From: Bacteroides sp.
GTDB taxonomy: Bacteria; Bacteroidota; Bacteroidia; Bacteroidales; UBA7960
DNA length: 64,000 nucleotides
NCBI GenBank assembly: GCA_036351255.1
Contig: JAZBOS010000109.1
Coordinates: 1 to 64,000 of the forward strand
Direction of reading: 5' to 3'
Shown: positions 16,208 through 25,031 of the stretch, piece after piece
How positions within the stretch are numbered: position 1 is the first letter of the stretch
How the letters are laid out: each line of letters begins with the position of its first letter
Notes under the pieces: generated by a model
Database searches by the model: none
Told to the model about the DNA's origin: nothing
What the model saw: the letters and a program-made list of their open reading frames with translations, nothing else
Program-made: the position numbers and the translations under genes

Positions 16208-17755
16208 TTAGCTCATAAAAATAGGTCCATCGGGACCTAGCGGAATGCCAAGAAGCATCCAGATTACCAGGGCAGCGATCCATATCAGTGTAAGGACCAC
16301 AGTATAAGGGATCATTGTCGAGATGATGGTACCAATGCCATACTTCTCATCATATTTCTGGGCGAAGGTGACAATCAGGGCGAAATAACTCATCATGGGA
16401 GTTATTAGATTGGTGACGGAGTCCCCGATGCGGAAAGCAGCCTGAGTAAGGCCTGGGTGATAGGGCGGGTCAATAAGCATAAGCATGGGGATAAAAACGG
16501 GTGCCATAATGGCCCATTTTGCCGATGCGCTTCCCATGAATAAATTGATAAACGCAGATAGCAAAACAAATGCCACAATAAGTAACGGGCCGGTAAGATT
16601 AATGCTTTGAAGTCCCTGTGCCCCCTTTATAGCCAGGATTATTCCCAGGTTGCTGTAATTAAAGAAATAAACGAATTGCGCTGCAAAGAACACCAGGACA
16701 ATATAACTTGCCATGCCCGCCATTGACTGGGAAATGTGTTTTGCCACATGTTTATCGTTTTTAATGCTGCCAACGGCAATGCCATAAAACAATCCTGGGA
16801 TAAAAAACATGAGCAGGATGCCAATGATGATTCCATTGAAGAAAGGAGAATGAAGGACAGAACCAGTTTCCGGGTCGCGCAGGATACCCCAGGAAGGTAC
16901 AATGGTCAATGCCAGCAAGCCAAGGGTTAAGAGGAGCCCATAGCCTGCCCAGCGCAAACCCTTTTTTTCGACCGGGGTCAACTGTTCAATGGGTAGTTTT
17001 TCTGCATTCCCGGAATATTTTCCAAGGCGTGGCTCAACGATCTTTTCAGTCACCCAGGTGCCGGTCAGAATAACCAGAAAGCCTGAGAAGAACATAAAAT
17101 AATAGTTTACGGCTGGATTCACTACCATATCGGGAACAATCATTCTGGCAGCCGATTCGCTGATCCCGGCTAGTATTGGATCGATAGAACCAATGAGGAA
17201 GTTAGCCCCAAATCCCCCACTGACCCCGCAAAAAGCGGCTGCAAGTCCTGCCATAGGATGCCTGCCAAGGGCGTGGAAAATCATGGCACCAAGAGGGATC
17301 AATATTACATATCCAGCTTCGGAAGCCAGATGCGATACAAGCCCGGCAGTTACGATTGCTCCCGTAATCAGCCTGCGAGGGGAACCCAGCACCAATGACC
17401 TTATCATGACGGTAAATAGCCCGGAACCTTCTGCCACACCGATACCGATCATAACAACCAGAACATAACCCAGGGGAGGAAACTTCAGGAAGTTGGCGAT
17501 GATGTTTGTGTAGATCCAGCGGAATCCTTCCCCGCTTACCAGGTTGTTAACCGTGATAAGGGTCCCGTCAACGGGGTGGTGGGCGCTGACATTTAATGCC
17601 GCGGTTACCCAGGACAACACCATTACGGTCACCGCAAGTAAAAGAAAAAGGGTTGCCGGATGGGGCAGTTTATTGCCCACGAGTTCAATATAATCCAAAG
17701 ATTTGGCAAATGCCCGGGAAGAGAAACGTTTAATAACTGTCAGATAGTCCTTCAT
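16208..17755 (-). CDS. AbgT-family transporter
   Basis: A 515-residue polytopic inner-membrane protein with around eleven to thirteen hydrophobic segments. NKLPHPATLFLLLA at the start, LVSHLASEAGYVILIPLGAMIF and the GGFGANFLIGSIDPILAGI segment are characteristic of the AbgT family, which takes up p-aminobenzoyl-glutamate or exports sulfonamide-type compounds. No abgA/abgB hydrolase is nearby, so uptake versus efflux is open. I use the Met at 17755 (MKDYLTV), since the upstream 18 residues to 17809 look like untranslated leader; the longer start cannot be excluded because the promoter box is at 17853. Confidence 0.88.
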   Translation of the reverse strand: MKDYLTVIKRFSSRAFAKSLDYIELVGNKLPHPATLFLLLAVTVMVLSWVTAALNVSAHHPVDGTLITVNNLVSGEGFRWIYTNIIANFLKFPPLGYVLVVMIGIGVAEGSGLFTVMIRSLVLGSPRRLITGAIVTAGLVSHLASEAGYVILIPLGAMIFHALGRHPMAGLAAAFCGVSGGFGANFLIGSIDPILAGISESAARMIVPDMVVNPAVNYYFMFFSGFLVILTGTWVTEKIVEPRLGKYSGNAEKLPIEQLTPVEKKGLRWAGYGLLLTLGLLALTIVPSWGILRDPETGSVLHSPFFNGIIIGILLMFFIPGLFYGIAVGSIKNDKHVAKHISQSMAGMASYIVLVFFAAQFVYFFNYSNLGIILAIKGAQGLQSINLTGPLLIVAFVLLSAFINLFMGSASAKWAIMAPVFIPMLMLIDPPYHPGLTQAAFRIGDSVTNLITPMMSYFALIVTFAQKYDEKYGIGTIISTMIPYTVVLTLIWIAALVIWMLLGIPLGPDGPIFMS

Positions 17756-17852
17756 ATAAGCGATCCTTTTTGTTTGGAATGCCCGGAGGGCAAGTCTGGA
17801 ACAGAGCATTTTTCTCTATCCATGACTTCAGTTAATAAAAACCTGTCGGCGG

Positions 17853-17860
17853 CAAAGATA
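17853..17860 (-). promoter_or_regulatory. Promoter -7 box for the AbgT transporter gene
   Basis: On the minus strand TATCTTTG is an exact TAnnTTTG match; a TTG lies 23 bp upstream of it. It implies a leader of about 90 nt to the Met at 17755. Confidence 0.45.
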
Positions 17861-18029
17861 AAAGAATTGTTTTTATGGAGCCCCAAAATCACCTAAACTG
17901 CTCCCTTTTTAGCCATTTTTTTTATGCTTTAATTTTGTATATCAAGCATTTAGATATTAACCATCGGGAGAAGGGGGCAAGGAAAACTTGTTCTAAATTG
18001 TAACCCAGTACAGGAGGAAAGGACTGGAT

Positions 18030-18851
18030 CTAATCGAGGGCTTCAACCCAGAAATGAGAGTCCCGGAATGACTCCTGAAGTCTTTTTCCAGGAGTCTTTT
18101 CGAACAAGCCAAATATGGCAGAACCACTTCCGCTCATTGAGGCATACACTGCCCCGAACTGGTAAAGATCGCGCTTAATGGATGCCAGTGAAGGAAACTT
18201 CCTGAATACAGATTCCTCAAAATCGTTTTTCAAAAGGTGTTTCCATCTTTCAATGGGCTGTCCAAGGACTTCCCTGAGGGGCGTATCGGGATGATCAGGT
18301 TTTACTCCGGCGTAAGCTTCAGAGGTGCTCACGTGAACTTGAGGGATGATCAATGCCAAGTGAAAGCCTGAGAGATTTACCTTAAAGGGTTCCAGAACAT
18401 CACCCCGTCCAGCGGCAAACTGGGATTGGTTGTCAATAAAAACAGGGCAGTCGCTGCCCAGTTTTGCAGCAAGCCTTTTCAGTTCAACGGTGGTTAAGCC
18501 CAGTGAGAAAAGCTGGTTAAGCAATTTTAGGGTAAATGCCGCATCAGCGCTACCTCCCCCCAATCCAGAACCCGAAGGAATGTTTTTATGGAGGTGGATG
18601 GAAACCCCAGGGATTGAGTACTTTTCTTTTAAAAGGAAGTAAGCTTGCTGGCAAAGATTAGGCTTCCCATTGGAGGGGATCTTTAGTCCTGTAGATGCGA
18701 AGGGAACAAAATCAGGCTCTGCCGGGATCACTTCCAAAACATCCGTAAATTTTATTGGGAAAAGCAGCGATTCAATGTTATGAAAGCCATCGGGGCGGCG
18801 CTCCAGAATGTTGAGCCCAAGGTTTATTTTAGCATTTGGAAAAACGATCAT
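18030..18851 (-). CDS. ispE: 4-diphosphocytidyl-2-C-methyl-D-erythritol kinase
   Basis: GHMP-family kinase of the non-mevalonate isoprenoid pathway, phosphorylating CDP-methylerythritol with ATP. The N-terminus NAKINLGLNILERRPDGFHNIESL and the ATP loop PSGSGLGGGSADAAF are diagnostic; the C-terminal MSGSGSAIFGLF is the third GHMP motif. The frame stays open upstream to 19088, but that part overlaps the asmA-like gene and has no homology; the Met at 18851 gives 273 residues, the normal length, and begins 19 bp after the stop of the upstream gene. Third gene of the rluB-asmA-ispE unit. Confidence 0.95.
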   Translation of the reverse strand: MIVFPNAKINLGLNILERRPDGFHNIESLLFPIKFTDVLEVIPAEPDFVPFASTGLKIPSNGKPNLCQQAYFLLKEKYSIPGVSIHLHKNIPSGSGLGGGSADAAFTLKLLNQLFSLGLTTVELKRLAAKLGSDCPVFIDNQSQFAAGRGDVLEPFKVNLSGFHLALIIPQVHVSTSEAYAGVKPDHPDTPLREVLGQPIERWKHLLKNDFEESVFRKFPSLASIKRDLYQFGAVYASMSGSGSAIFGLFEKTPGKRLQESFRDSHFWVEALD

Positions 18852-18870
18852 AAGGAGTGCTTGTTGAGGA

Positions 18871-21477
18871 TCAGGGACCTCCTTCATCCCATTCGATTTC
18901 AAATTTTGTTTTTTCCTTTTTCCTTCGAAACAGTCCCTGGCGTTGAGTTTCGGGAGGGATCGAATCGATAGGTTCAATAGAGGGTTCATTACCACCAAAT
19001 TCCCTGCGGAAGGCATCACGGAGGTTTTGACCCTCTTGCTGTAAGTTGTCGCGCATTTTTTCGCGCACGCCCTGTGCATCGTAGCCAAATTCCGGATTTT
19101 CAGTTGTCCCGGTAACCCTCAGGAACAGGGTTGTGCGGCCCAGTCCGTCGTCAATAATATCCCCATATTGTTCCTGGGGATTTCTCCTCTGGCGGTTTTT
19201 TCGCGAGAGGATCTCACTGAGGAGTACCTGTATCCTGTAATCAATTTTGTTTTCGAAGGTGTGTTCGCCGGAAACCTTCAGGTTAAGGGCGCTGGAGTTG
19301 ATCTCCATATCAGGAATGATGATTTTCTTTTCCTTGATCCTAATCTGATTCTCAAGGGTTGAGAAGGTAACCTTATCCAGATCATCGACTCTTAGAAACC
19401 TTGACAATGCAATCAGGGGCTCAAAGTTAACCAGTGCACCTTGCTCAACCCGCATATCGGCAGTGGTTTCAATGCTGTTCCAGTCCACTGCCAGGTTAGG
19501 GGTCCAGCGTCCCGAGAAATCAATATCAGCAGTCATTTTCCCAAAGATATGCTCGTCGGTGATGCTGGTCTGGCCGAAGTTTCCCATCTGGTAGAATAAC
19601 TGGTTGATATCGACTTCCTGCACCCTTGCGCGACATCCAACGGTAAAATAATCATCGCGCACCCCGTCGATATAGCCTGAAGCCCTGATCTGCCCCTCCA
19701 TTGACCTGAAGGAAAGGTCCTGGGCAAGAAAGCGTTTGTTTTGAAGGCTTGCCTGCCCCATCACGTGGGTAGCCTCAAATTTTTGAAAGGTCAAGTGGAC
19801 TACATTGGCCTCCAGGTTAAAACCAATGCGATCAGAAAAACTCAGGTGGTAAGTGGTATCGGCTTCGCTAACATTATGCTTCAGCAATTCGTTAAAATTT
19901 AAGTTGTTGCTGTATAAACTGGCTACAATGTTAATTTTTTCGTTTTCAAGGAAAAGGAATGGCAGGACATTGCGGAAATAGCCCTTCAGTTCAAAGTCAC
20001 TGCTTCCGGCGTGACCGCTGAAGTTCTCCACCACCAGGTCATTATTACTGAAAAGTAAAGCTCCGTTAAATTCGCAAAAAGCCAGCGGGTTATCCTTAAT
20101 TTCAAATTTGAGATCCTCATAATTCAAGGTACCCGAAGCCCGTGCTGAAATGAAATCCTGTCCGGTAAAGCGATTTTTCTCACTCATACCTCCTTTGAAG
20201 TTCAGGTCCATTTGGATCCTTCCGGATGCTTTCTGGATGGTATCTATCCGGAAGAGTTTCACCAGGTCGCCGGCATCGGCATCGGCAAACATGTTAAAAT
20301 CGAGCCGCGGTTTGGTGAAATCAGCCATGGAGAAATGACCCCTTAATTCGCCTTTGTTGATGGTTGTATAAAACTGGTCAAAAGCCAAGGTGGAAGTGGT
20401 GAGGTTACGTTTCGACCCATTATCGAAAAGCCCGTTGAGCTGAATCTTTTTAAGCGTCAGATTGCTGCCCCGGTGAGTGAGTTCACCCCGTGAAATGTTA
20501 AAAGAAGCCTGGATGTAAGGATTCTCCTCAGCAGTCAGTAATCCATTGATCTTTACATCTGCCTCCAGAGTTCCTTTTCCCCTGTATCCTTGCACATAGG
20601 GGAGAAGGCTTTCGGGAAGGTCGGTCAATAGCTGGCCCAGTTGCAGTTGTTTTCCCTGGATCTGGGTATCAAAAAGAAGACCCTCCTTAAGGTTGGCGAT
20701 AGTGCCTTGCAATTCAAGGACATTTTGATTGACCTCCAGAATTCCTTTCTTAAATAAAAATTCACGGTTATTGTCCACCTGCAGGATCATATCGATCTCA
20801 AGAGGGCGTTCCCGGATAAAAACAGCCGAATCAATAGCCACCAGGTTGCCCATCAGGTTGCCTCGGGCAGTCAGGTTATAGGAGGCGTTTCTGAAGTTTC
20901 CGCTCATGGTGGCCTTGCCAATATCCAGATCTATCAAACTACTCTGGGGCTGATCGTGATAAACGAAATGAACGCTTGTTAACAATACCTTTTTGAGGTC
21001 GAAGGCAAATTCAGAATCTTGCTCCACTTCACTGGAATTCCAAACCCGGTAATTAGGGTTCCCTCTCGAATCAATACTCAGGTGAATGCTTGCGTGGTTT
21101 ATTTCAACTTCACGAATGGTATAGTTTCGAAGCAGGAAGCTCCATAAACTGAATTTGAAATAGATCCGGTCAGCTTGAAGGAGAAGAGGCGTTTCATCCG
21201 TTTGATCCTTTTTCCCTGGAATGGAAATCCCAGAAAAGGTCACTGATGCCAGCGGAAATCGCCTGATAACATCCAGGCGGATATTATCGACCGCCACCTC
21301 TGTATTCAGGTTCTGGTTAATGGTTTCAACAAACACCTCCTTGATCTTGTTTTGAAAGATCAAGGCAGTGAGGCTAAGAAGCAGGAAAAGAGCAACAACA
21401 AAAATCCCACCCGAAATTCCTGCAAGTTTCAGGAATTTCAGTATAAGTTTTTTTCTACTGAGCCCTGTTCGATCCAT
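18871..21477 (-). CDS. AsmA-family envelope protein
   Basis: An 868-residue protein with one N-terminal membrane anchor (residues about 9-37) and a long periplasmic region rich in beta-strands. Residues 37-120 (FQNKIKEVFVETINQNLNTEVAVDNIRLDVIRRFPLASVTFSG) are the typical AsmA start, and the C-terminal third (FEPLIALSRFLRVDDLDKVTF, then KVSGEHTFENKIDYRIQVLLSEIL) matches the AsmA-like C-terminal region. AsmA relatives are bridge-like proteins linked to phospholipid traffic or outer-membrane assembly. It starts 16 bp after the RluB-like gene and is followed by ispE. The tail after residue 800 is charged and probably disordered. Confidence 0.85.
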   Translation of the reverse strand: MDRTGLSRKKLILKFLKLAGISGGIFVVALFLLLSLTALIFQNKIKEVFVETINQNLNTEVAVDNIRLDVIRRFPLASVTFSGISIPGKKDQTDETPLLLQADRIYFKFSLWSFLLRNYTIREVEINHASIHLSIDSRGNPNYRVWNSSEVEQDSEFAFDLKKVLLTSVHFVYHDQPQSSLIDLDIGKATMSGNFRNASYNLTARGNLMGNLVAIDSAVFIRERPLEIDMILQVDNNREFLFKKGILEVNQNVLELQGTIANLKEGLLFDTQIQGKQLQLGQLLTDLPESLLPYVQGYRGKGTLEADVKINGLLTAEENPYIQASFNISRGELTHRGSNLTLKKIQLNGLFDNGSKRNLTTSTLAFDQFYTTINKGELRGHFSMADFTKPRLDFNMFADADAGDLVKLFRIDTIQKASGRIQMDLNFKGGMSEKNRFTGQDFISARASGTLNYEDLKFEIKDNPLAFCEFNGALLFSNNDLVVENFSGHAGSSDFELKGYFRNVLPFLFLENEKINIVASLYSNNLNFNELLKHNVSEADTTYHLSFSDRIGFNLEANVVHLTFQKFEATHVMGQASLQNKRFLAQDLSFRSMEGQIRASGYIDGVRDDYFTVGCRARVQEVDINQLFYQMGNFGQTSITDEHIFGKMTADIDFSGRWTPNLAVDWNSIETTADMRVEQGALVNFEPLIALSRFLRVDDLDKVTFSTLENQIRIKEKKIIIPDMEINSSALNLKVSGEHTFENKIDYRIQVLLSEILSRKNRQRRNPQEQYGDIIDDGLGRTTLFLRVTGTTENPEFGYDAQGVREKMRDNLQQEGQNLRDAFRREFGGNEPSIEPIDSIPPETQRQGLFRRKKEKTKFEIEWDEGGP

Positions 21478-21493
21478 TCAGTTTTGTCGGTTT

Positions 21494-22831
21494 TTACCGG
21501 ATCATTTTCAGGAAATTCACTTCTTTTTCAGAGAGGAATCTCCATCTACCCCTGGGCAGGTCTCTTTTCGTTAGTCCGGCAAAGGTTACCCTGTCGAGTT
21601 TGGTTACCTTATATCCAAAATGCTCAAAGATGCGCCTTACAATCCGGTTTTGCCCGGAGTGAATCTCAATGCCGATTTCTTTTTTATTCTCTGCTCTGTC
21701 AATATATGATACGGCATCTGGCACTACAAGGTTATCCTCAATTTTCACGCCCTGTGCGATTGATTCCAGGTCTGCTTTTTTGACAGGCTGATCAAGGTGG
21801 ACATGGTAAAGTTTACTAACGCCATGTCTGGGGTGAGTCAGTTTTTTAGCCAGTTCACCATCGTTGGTCAGCAGGAGAAGTCCAGTGGTATTCCTGTCGA
21901 GGCGTCCTACGGGATAGATTCTTTCGGGGCATGCACCCCTGATGAGGTCCATAACGGTCTTGCGTTCCTGGGGGTCGTCGGAAGTCGTGATGTAATCCTT
22001 GGGCTTGTTGAGCAGGACGTACACTTTTTTCTCATTGATAAGCCGTTCATTGCCATACTTCACCACATCCCCCGGCTTGACTTTGATGCCCATTTCGGTA
22101 ACGATCTCGTCATTCACGGTTATGGCCCCATTTTTAATAAGCATGTCAGCTTCACGACGGGAACAGACCCCTGCATTGGCAATATATTTGTTCAGGCGGA
22201 TGCTATCGTCTGCAGGGTCTTTTCGGGGCGCTGGCTTTCGGCCAAATTTTGGCCGGTCCGTAACTTTTTCAGGACCGTCTGTATACCTTTCTTTCTTAAA
22301 AGGGCGATCTTTTGAAAAGCGTTTTTCGCGGGCTTGCGAATCATCCGCTGACTTTTTTCGGTCTCGTGAATAGGGCGAAGCAGGCTTTTCTCGCCTGCTG
22401 TCTGTAGCGCTGCGATCCTTCTGGAAAGGTCGTTCCCTGGAAGGTCTGCTTTCTTTCTGATAAGGCCTGTCTTCCCTGGAAGGTCTGCTGTCTTTCTGAT
22501 AAGGCCTGTCTTCCCTGGAAGATCTGCTGTCTTTCTGATAGGATCTGTTTTCTCTGGAAGGCCTGTTGTCTTCCCTGGAAGGTCTGCTGTCTTTCTGATA
22601 AGGCTTGTCTTCCCTGGAAGGCCTGGTGTCTTTCTGATAGGACCTGTTTTCTCTCGAAGGCCTGTTATCCTCTCTGGAAGGTCTGCTGTCTTTCTTATAG
22701 GGCTTGTCCTCCCGGTTTCTTTTGTCGGGACGGGCCTCACGGCTGGTATGCTTTCCCGTGTTTCTTCTGCCAGGGGTCTCCTGACGTTGGTTTCGCCGGC
22801 CTCCATTGGATCCGGCTGATGTTTTTCTCAT
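21494..22831 (-). CDS. RsuA/RluB-family rRNA pseudouridine synthase with long repeat N-terminus
   Basis: Residues 211-258 are an S4 RNA-binding domain (IRLNKYIANAGVCSRREAD). The catalytic domain follows with GRLDRNTTGLLLL, in which D312 is the catalytic aspartate. It isomerises a uridine in ribosomal RNA, most likely 23S (RluB-like), in the cytoplasm. Unusual is the 205-residue N-terminal extension, almost wholly Arg/Lys/Asp/Ser/Pro, with 10-14-residue units built on PYQKDSRPSRED repeated about eight times. Such charged extensions occur on Bacteroidota RluB-like proteins, but the repeat number should vary between strains. First gene of a unit with the asmA-like gene and ispE. Confidence 0.9.
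   Translation of the reverse strand: MRKTSAGSNGGRRNQRQETPGRRNTGKHTSREARPDKRNREDKPYKKDSRPSREDNRPSRENRSYQKDTRPSREDKPYQKDSRPSREDNRPSRENRSYQKDSRSSREDRPYQKDSRPSREDRPYQKESRPSRERPFQKDRSATDSRREKPASPYSRDRKKSADDSQAREKRFSKDRPFKKERYTDGPEKVTDRPKFGRKPAPRKDPADDSIRLNKYIANAGVCSRREADMLIKNGAITVNDEIVTEMGIKVKPGDVVKYGNERLINEKKVYVLLNKPKDYITTSDDPQERKTVMDLIRGACPERIYPVGRLDRNTTGLLLLTNDGELAKKLTHPRHGVSKLYHVHLDQPVKKADLESIAQGVKIEDNLVVPDAVSYIDRAENKKEIGIEIHSGQNRIVRRIFEHFGYKVTKLDRVTFAGLTKRDLPRGRWRFLSEKEVNFLKMIR
22415..22705 (-). repeat. In-frame tandem repeat encoding the RluB-like N-terminus
   Basis: Degenerate 30-42-bp units (for example CTTCCCTGGAAGGTCTGCTG and TCTTTCTGATAAGGCCTGTC on the plus strand) recur about eight times. 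Unit ends keep the codon frame, so length changes add or remove whole PSRED/YQKD blocks. Confidence 0.85.
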
Positions 22832-22874
22832 TCTTTCTTGTAATTGAAGTGTTAATTATGCAACGCTTTTTTGA

Positions 22875-23555
22875 CTAAAAAAGTGTCAGGTTGGGGTCCT
22901 GCCATGGTTTTATTAATTCAGGGTTGTTGTTGGCAGCATTGTTTACTTTTTGGGAAACCTTATAATGTTTCATTTTTTCGGAAGGGAAGGGCTGAAGAAG
23001 GTCATCCAAAACGGACGGACTGGTTTCCCTGAGCCAGGCAGCATGCCCCTCCTGGTCCAGGATAACAGGCATACGGTCGTGAATTCCTTCGAGTAGTGAA
23101 TTGGCCTGGGTTGTAATGATGGAAAAGGCATAGTAGCGGCAGCCATCGGGTGTTTCCATCAGATCGAAAAGGCCCGCGAAGGAAAATAGTTCTTCGCTTT
23201 CCAACAGAAATCGCCAGGGTTGTTTTATTTTCCTGGTTTTTTCCCATTCAAAAAAACCATCAGCAGGAATGATGCATCGCTGGCCGTCGAGCAGACGGCT
23301 GAACATTTTTTTTGCACGCAGGGATTCAGAGCGGGCATTGATGACCAGCGAAGACTCACCCGAAGCGTTTTTCCAGGGGGCTTTAAGTCCCCACTGAAAC
23401 ATTTGTATGCTAAGGGGTTGATTCATAGCAATCACCGGCAGGCTTTGAGCAGGAGCAGCATTGAATAGTTCGCCCTGAAAACCTGAAGGTATCGTGACAT
23501 TGAAATGCTCACCGATTTCCCTGGCCTTTTTGCTAATGGAATACCTACCGCACAT
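22875..23555 (-). CDS. SRAP-domain abasic-site-processing protein (YedK/HMCES family)
   Basis: A 226-residue protein that forms a DNA-protein crosslink with abasic sites in single-stranded DNA. The catalytic Cys2 follows the initiator Met (MCGRYS) and becomes the N-terminus after Met removal. The other family residues are seen: Asn in INARSES, Glu in GFFEWEK and His in IHDRMPVIL. Single gene; the start is fixed by the need for Cys at position 2. The terminator of the upstream gene lies just before it. Confidence 0.93.
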   Translation of the reverse strand: MCGRYSISKKAREIGEHFNVTIPSGFQGELFNAAPAQSLPVIAMNQPLSIQMFQWGLKAPWKNASGESSLVINARSESLRAKKMFSRLLDGQRCIIPADGFFEWEKTRKIKQPWRFLLESEELFSFAGLFDLMETPDGCRYYAFSIITTQANSLLEGIHDRMPVILDQEGHAAWLRETSPSVLDDLLQPFPSEKMKHYKVSQKVNNAANNNPELIKPWQDPNLTLF

Positions 23556-23573
23556 GATGATGTTGTATCTGAT

Positions 23574-23598
23574 AAAAAAAGGCGCTTGAAGCGCCTTT
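23574..23598 (-). terminator. Terminator of the 93-residue unknown gene
   Basis: An 8-bp stem AAAGGCGC / GCGCCTTT with a 5-nt loop (TTGAA), followed on the minus strand by seven T. It lies 23 bp after the stop codon at 23621. Confidence 0.8.
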
Positions 23599-23620
23599 GA
23601 GATCTTTTGTTTACCGATGC

Positions 23621-23902
23621 TTAATCGGTTATCTTATTCAATTTATCAAAAGCGCTATTCACTTTTTCGAGCAATTCGTCAAACAGCGAACGGTAAAAGA
23701 TCCGGAGGCTTTGTCCGTTTCCGTTGACCTCAGGATTGTTGATCCGGTAGATCATATTTTCGCGGAACTCAATCATCTCGTTAATGATCTGATCCAACTC
23801 TTCGCGCTTATCCTGTTGGGTATACTGGTGGATCATGCAAGTGCCGATCACTTCATCGATCAAATAATTGAGGTCTTTCTTAAGGTTCTTTATGCTTGCC
23901 AT
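23621..23902 (-). CDS. Small helical protein of unknown function
   Basis: A 93-residue cytoplasmic protein with no signal peptide and no enzymatic motif. The sequence is entirely helix-forming (NLKKDLNYLIDEVIGTCMIH, then EELDQIINEMIEFRENMIYR, then FYRSLFDELLEKVNSAFDKL), suggesting a three- or four-helix bundle. It has its own promoter and terminator, which argues that it is a real single-gene unit. I cannot assign a family or function. Confidence 0.75.
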   Translation of the reverse strand: MASIKNLKKDLNYLIDEVIGTCMIHQYTQQDKREELDQIINEMIEFRENMIYRINNPEVNGNGQSLRIFYRSLFDELLEKVNSAFDKLNKITD

Positions 23903-23933
23903 TTTTCGGAATTATTTTGACTGCAAAAGTAAC

Positions 23934-23941
23934 AATACTTT
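23934..23941 (-). promoter_or_regulatory. Promoter -7 box for the 93-residue unknown gene
   Basis: TACTTTTG on the minus strand is an exact TAnnTTTG match, 31 bp before the start codon. No clear -33 TTG. Confidence 0.45.
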
Positions 23942-23976
23942 TTGAGCCTTTTAAGAAAAAAATCAAATTGTTAGGC

Positions 23977-24447
23977 TTATAAAAAGTCAATCATTTCAAT
24001 GTTGTATATCAACACGGCATTGGGAGGAATGGTATATGAGCCATATTCGCCGTAAGCAAGCCCCGAAGGAATGAGGAGAATCCCTTTGCTGCCGCGGTTG
24101 AACATCGGGATTCCGTATTTAAATCCCAGGATGGTACTATTAAGGTTGAAGGTGGAGGCGGTGCCTGCACCAAATTCATCCCCGTCTAACAGGAAGCCTG
24201 TATAATTAATAATTACGGTGGATGTTTCTGTGGGGAAACTTCCAGAACCTTCTTCTTCAATGACATAGAAAACACCGGATTCAAGTTCCTGGGCATCCAG
24301 ATCATGTTCTTCAATATATTCCAGGATTTTTTCCCGGTCTTTTTCGGCCTGTTTTTCGGGATCGTCCGAACCACAGGATGTAATCAGACCAAGGATAAAA
24401 ACAGGAATGAGAAAGCGGATAACAGACAAATTTTTGAAATGCTTCAT
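23977..24447 (-). CDS. FKBP-type peptidyl-prolyl isomerase lipoprotein
   Basis: A 156-residue lipoprotein: signal sequence with lipobox ITSC (Cys25), an acidic helical linker (residues 30-55) and a C-terminal FKBP domain. The domain shows VIINYTGFLLDGDEFG, the MFNRGSKGILLIPSGLAYGEYG segment and a closing IPPNAVLIYNIEMIDF, all standard for FKBP. Isomerase activity on proline bonds of exported proteins is expected. The domain is short, and some FKBP active-site aromatics are replaced, so a chaperone-only role is possible. Own promoter at 24483-24515. Confidence 0.88.
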   Translation of the reverse strand: MKHFKNLSVIRFLIPVFILGLITSCGSDDPEKQAEKDREKILEYIEEHDLDAQELESGVFYVIEEEGSGSFPTETSTVIINYTGFLLDGDEFGAGTASTFNLNSTILGFKYGIPMFNRGSKGILLIPSGLAYGEYGSYTIPPNAVLIYNIEMIDFL

Positions 24448-24482
24448 TCTTTCTAATGACTTCAGTGACTTAAAATTGAAGG

Positions 24483-24515
24483 CAAATTTAAGAATAAAAG
24501 GCCTCGTCTCGACAA
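24483..24515 (-). promoter_or_regulatory. Promoter of the FKBP lipoprotein gene
   Basis: Minus-strand TTG (24513-24515), a 22-bp spacer and TAAATTTG (24483-24490), an exact TAnnTTTG match; the leader would be about 30 nt. Confidence 0.55.
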
Positions 24516-24749
24516 GACCCCCCGAAAAGAAATTACCTCAATGGCCTTTTGGCGGTTAACCTCCTTGCTAATTCAAATAAGAGAAATGGGTTGTTACCAT
24601 TATTTTTTAAGGGAAGGCCGGACGAGAACCTCAAATGTTTCAATGTTTATTTTAGGTTTTGATCATTGGTTTATCATTCTCGTCAGTCAACAGCACTTCC
24701 AGTCCAATGATTCCAACAGAGCCTTTTCCGGCTCTTACCATGGTCGTAG

Positions 24750-24811
24750 TTTAACCGGTGTTTATTCGGTTTAAACTGAATAAACACTGGTTAAACACCG
24801 GTTAAACACCG
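24750..24811. repeat. 46-bp palindrome, copy 2, with an extra half-unit
   Basis: Arms 24750-24772 and 24773-24795 are 23 bp each, reverse complements apart from two positions that leave G-T pairs. The first arm begins TTTAACCGGTGTTTA, as in copy 1 at 5727. At 24796-24811 a further CACCGGTTAAACACCG extends it, so GGTTAAACACC occurs twice in tandem. The rest of the 584-bp FKBP-ftsZ gap has a small AGAGCC/GGCTCT hairpin just before the palindrome, the FKBP promoter and the ftsZ terminator. Confidence 0.8.
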
Positions 24812-24931
24812 AGTCAGGGATCACTCCAAAAGGAACCTGTCCGGGTCCTGCTGGATACGTGAAATGTTGGTTAAAGGTATGAATAACAGATATTTAATGG
24901 GTTCTGGGCCAGTGGCTTCTTCGGTTTAGGC

Positions 24932-24975
24932 AAAAAAAAGGGACTGCCTCAAGTTACTAAGGCAGCCACCTTTTC
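24932..24975 (-). terminator. Terminator of the dcw operon after ftsZ
   Basis: Stem CTGCCT (24944-24949) / AGGCAG (24960-24965) extended by outer AAAGG / CCTTT pairs across a small bulge, with an A-run at 24932-24939 giving a T-run on the minus strand. It lies about 57 bp past the ftsZ stop. Confidence 0.65.
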
Positions 24976-25031
24976 GAGAAAACAAAACCAAAGAATGATG
25001 AAAACAAAAAAAAGGGAAACCTGAAATGAAT

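Noticed and set aside
18852..19088. 79-residue N-terminal extension of ispE
   Set aside because: It overlaps the coding end of the asmA-like gene and is not found in IspE proteins; the Met at 18851 gives the family length.
22415..22705. CRISPR-like regularly spaced repeat
   Set aside because: Repeats are degenerate, contiguous without unique spacers, and encode the in-frame N-terminus of the RluB-like protein.
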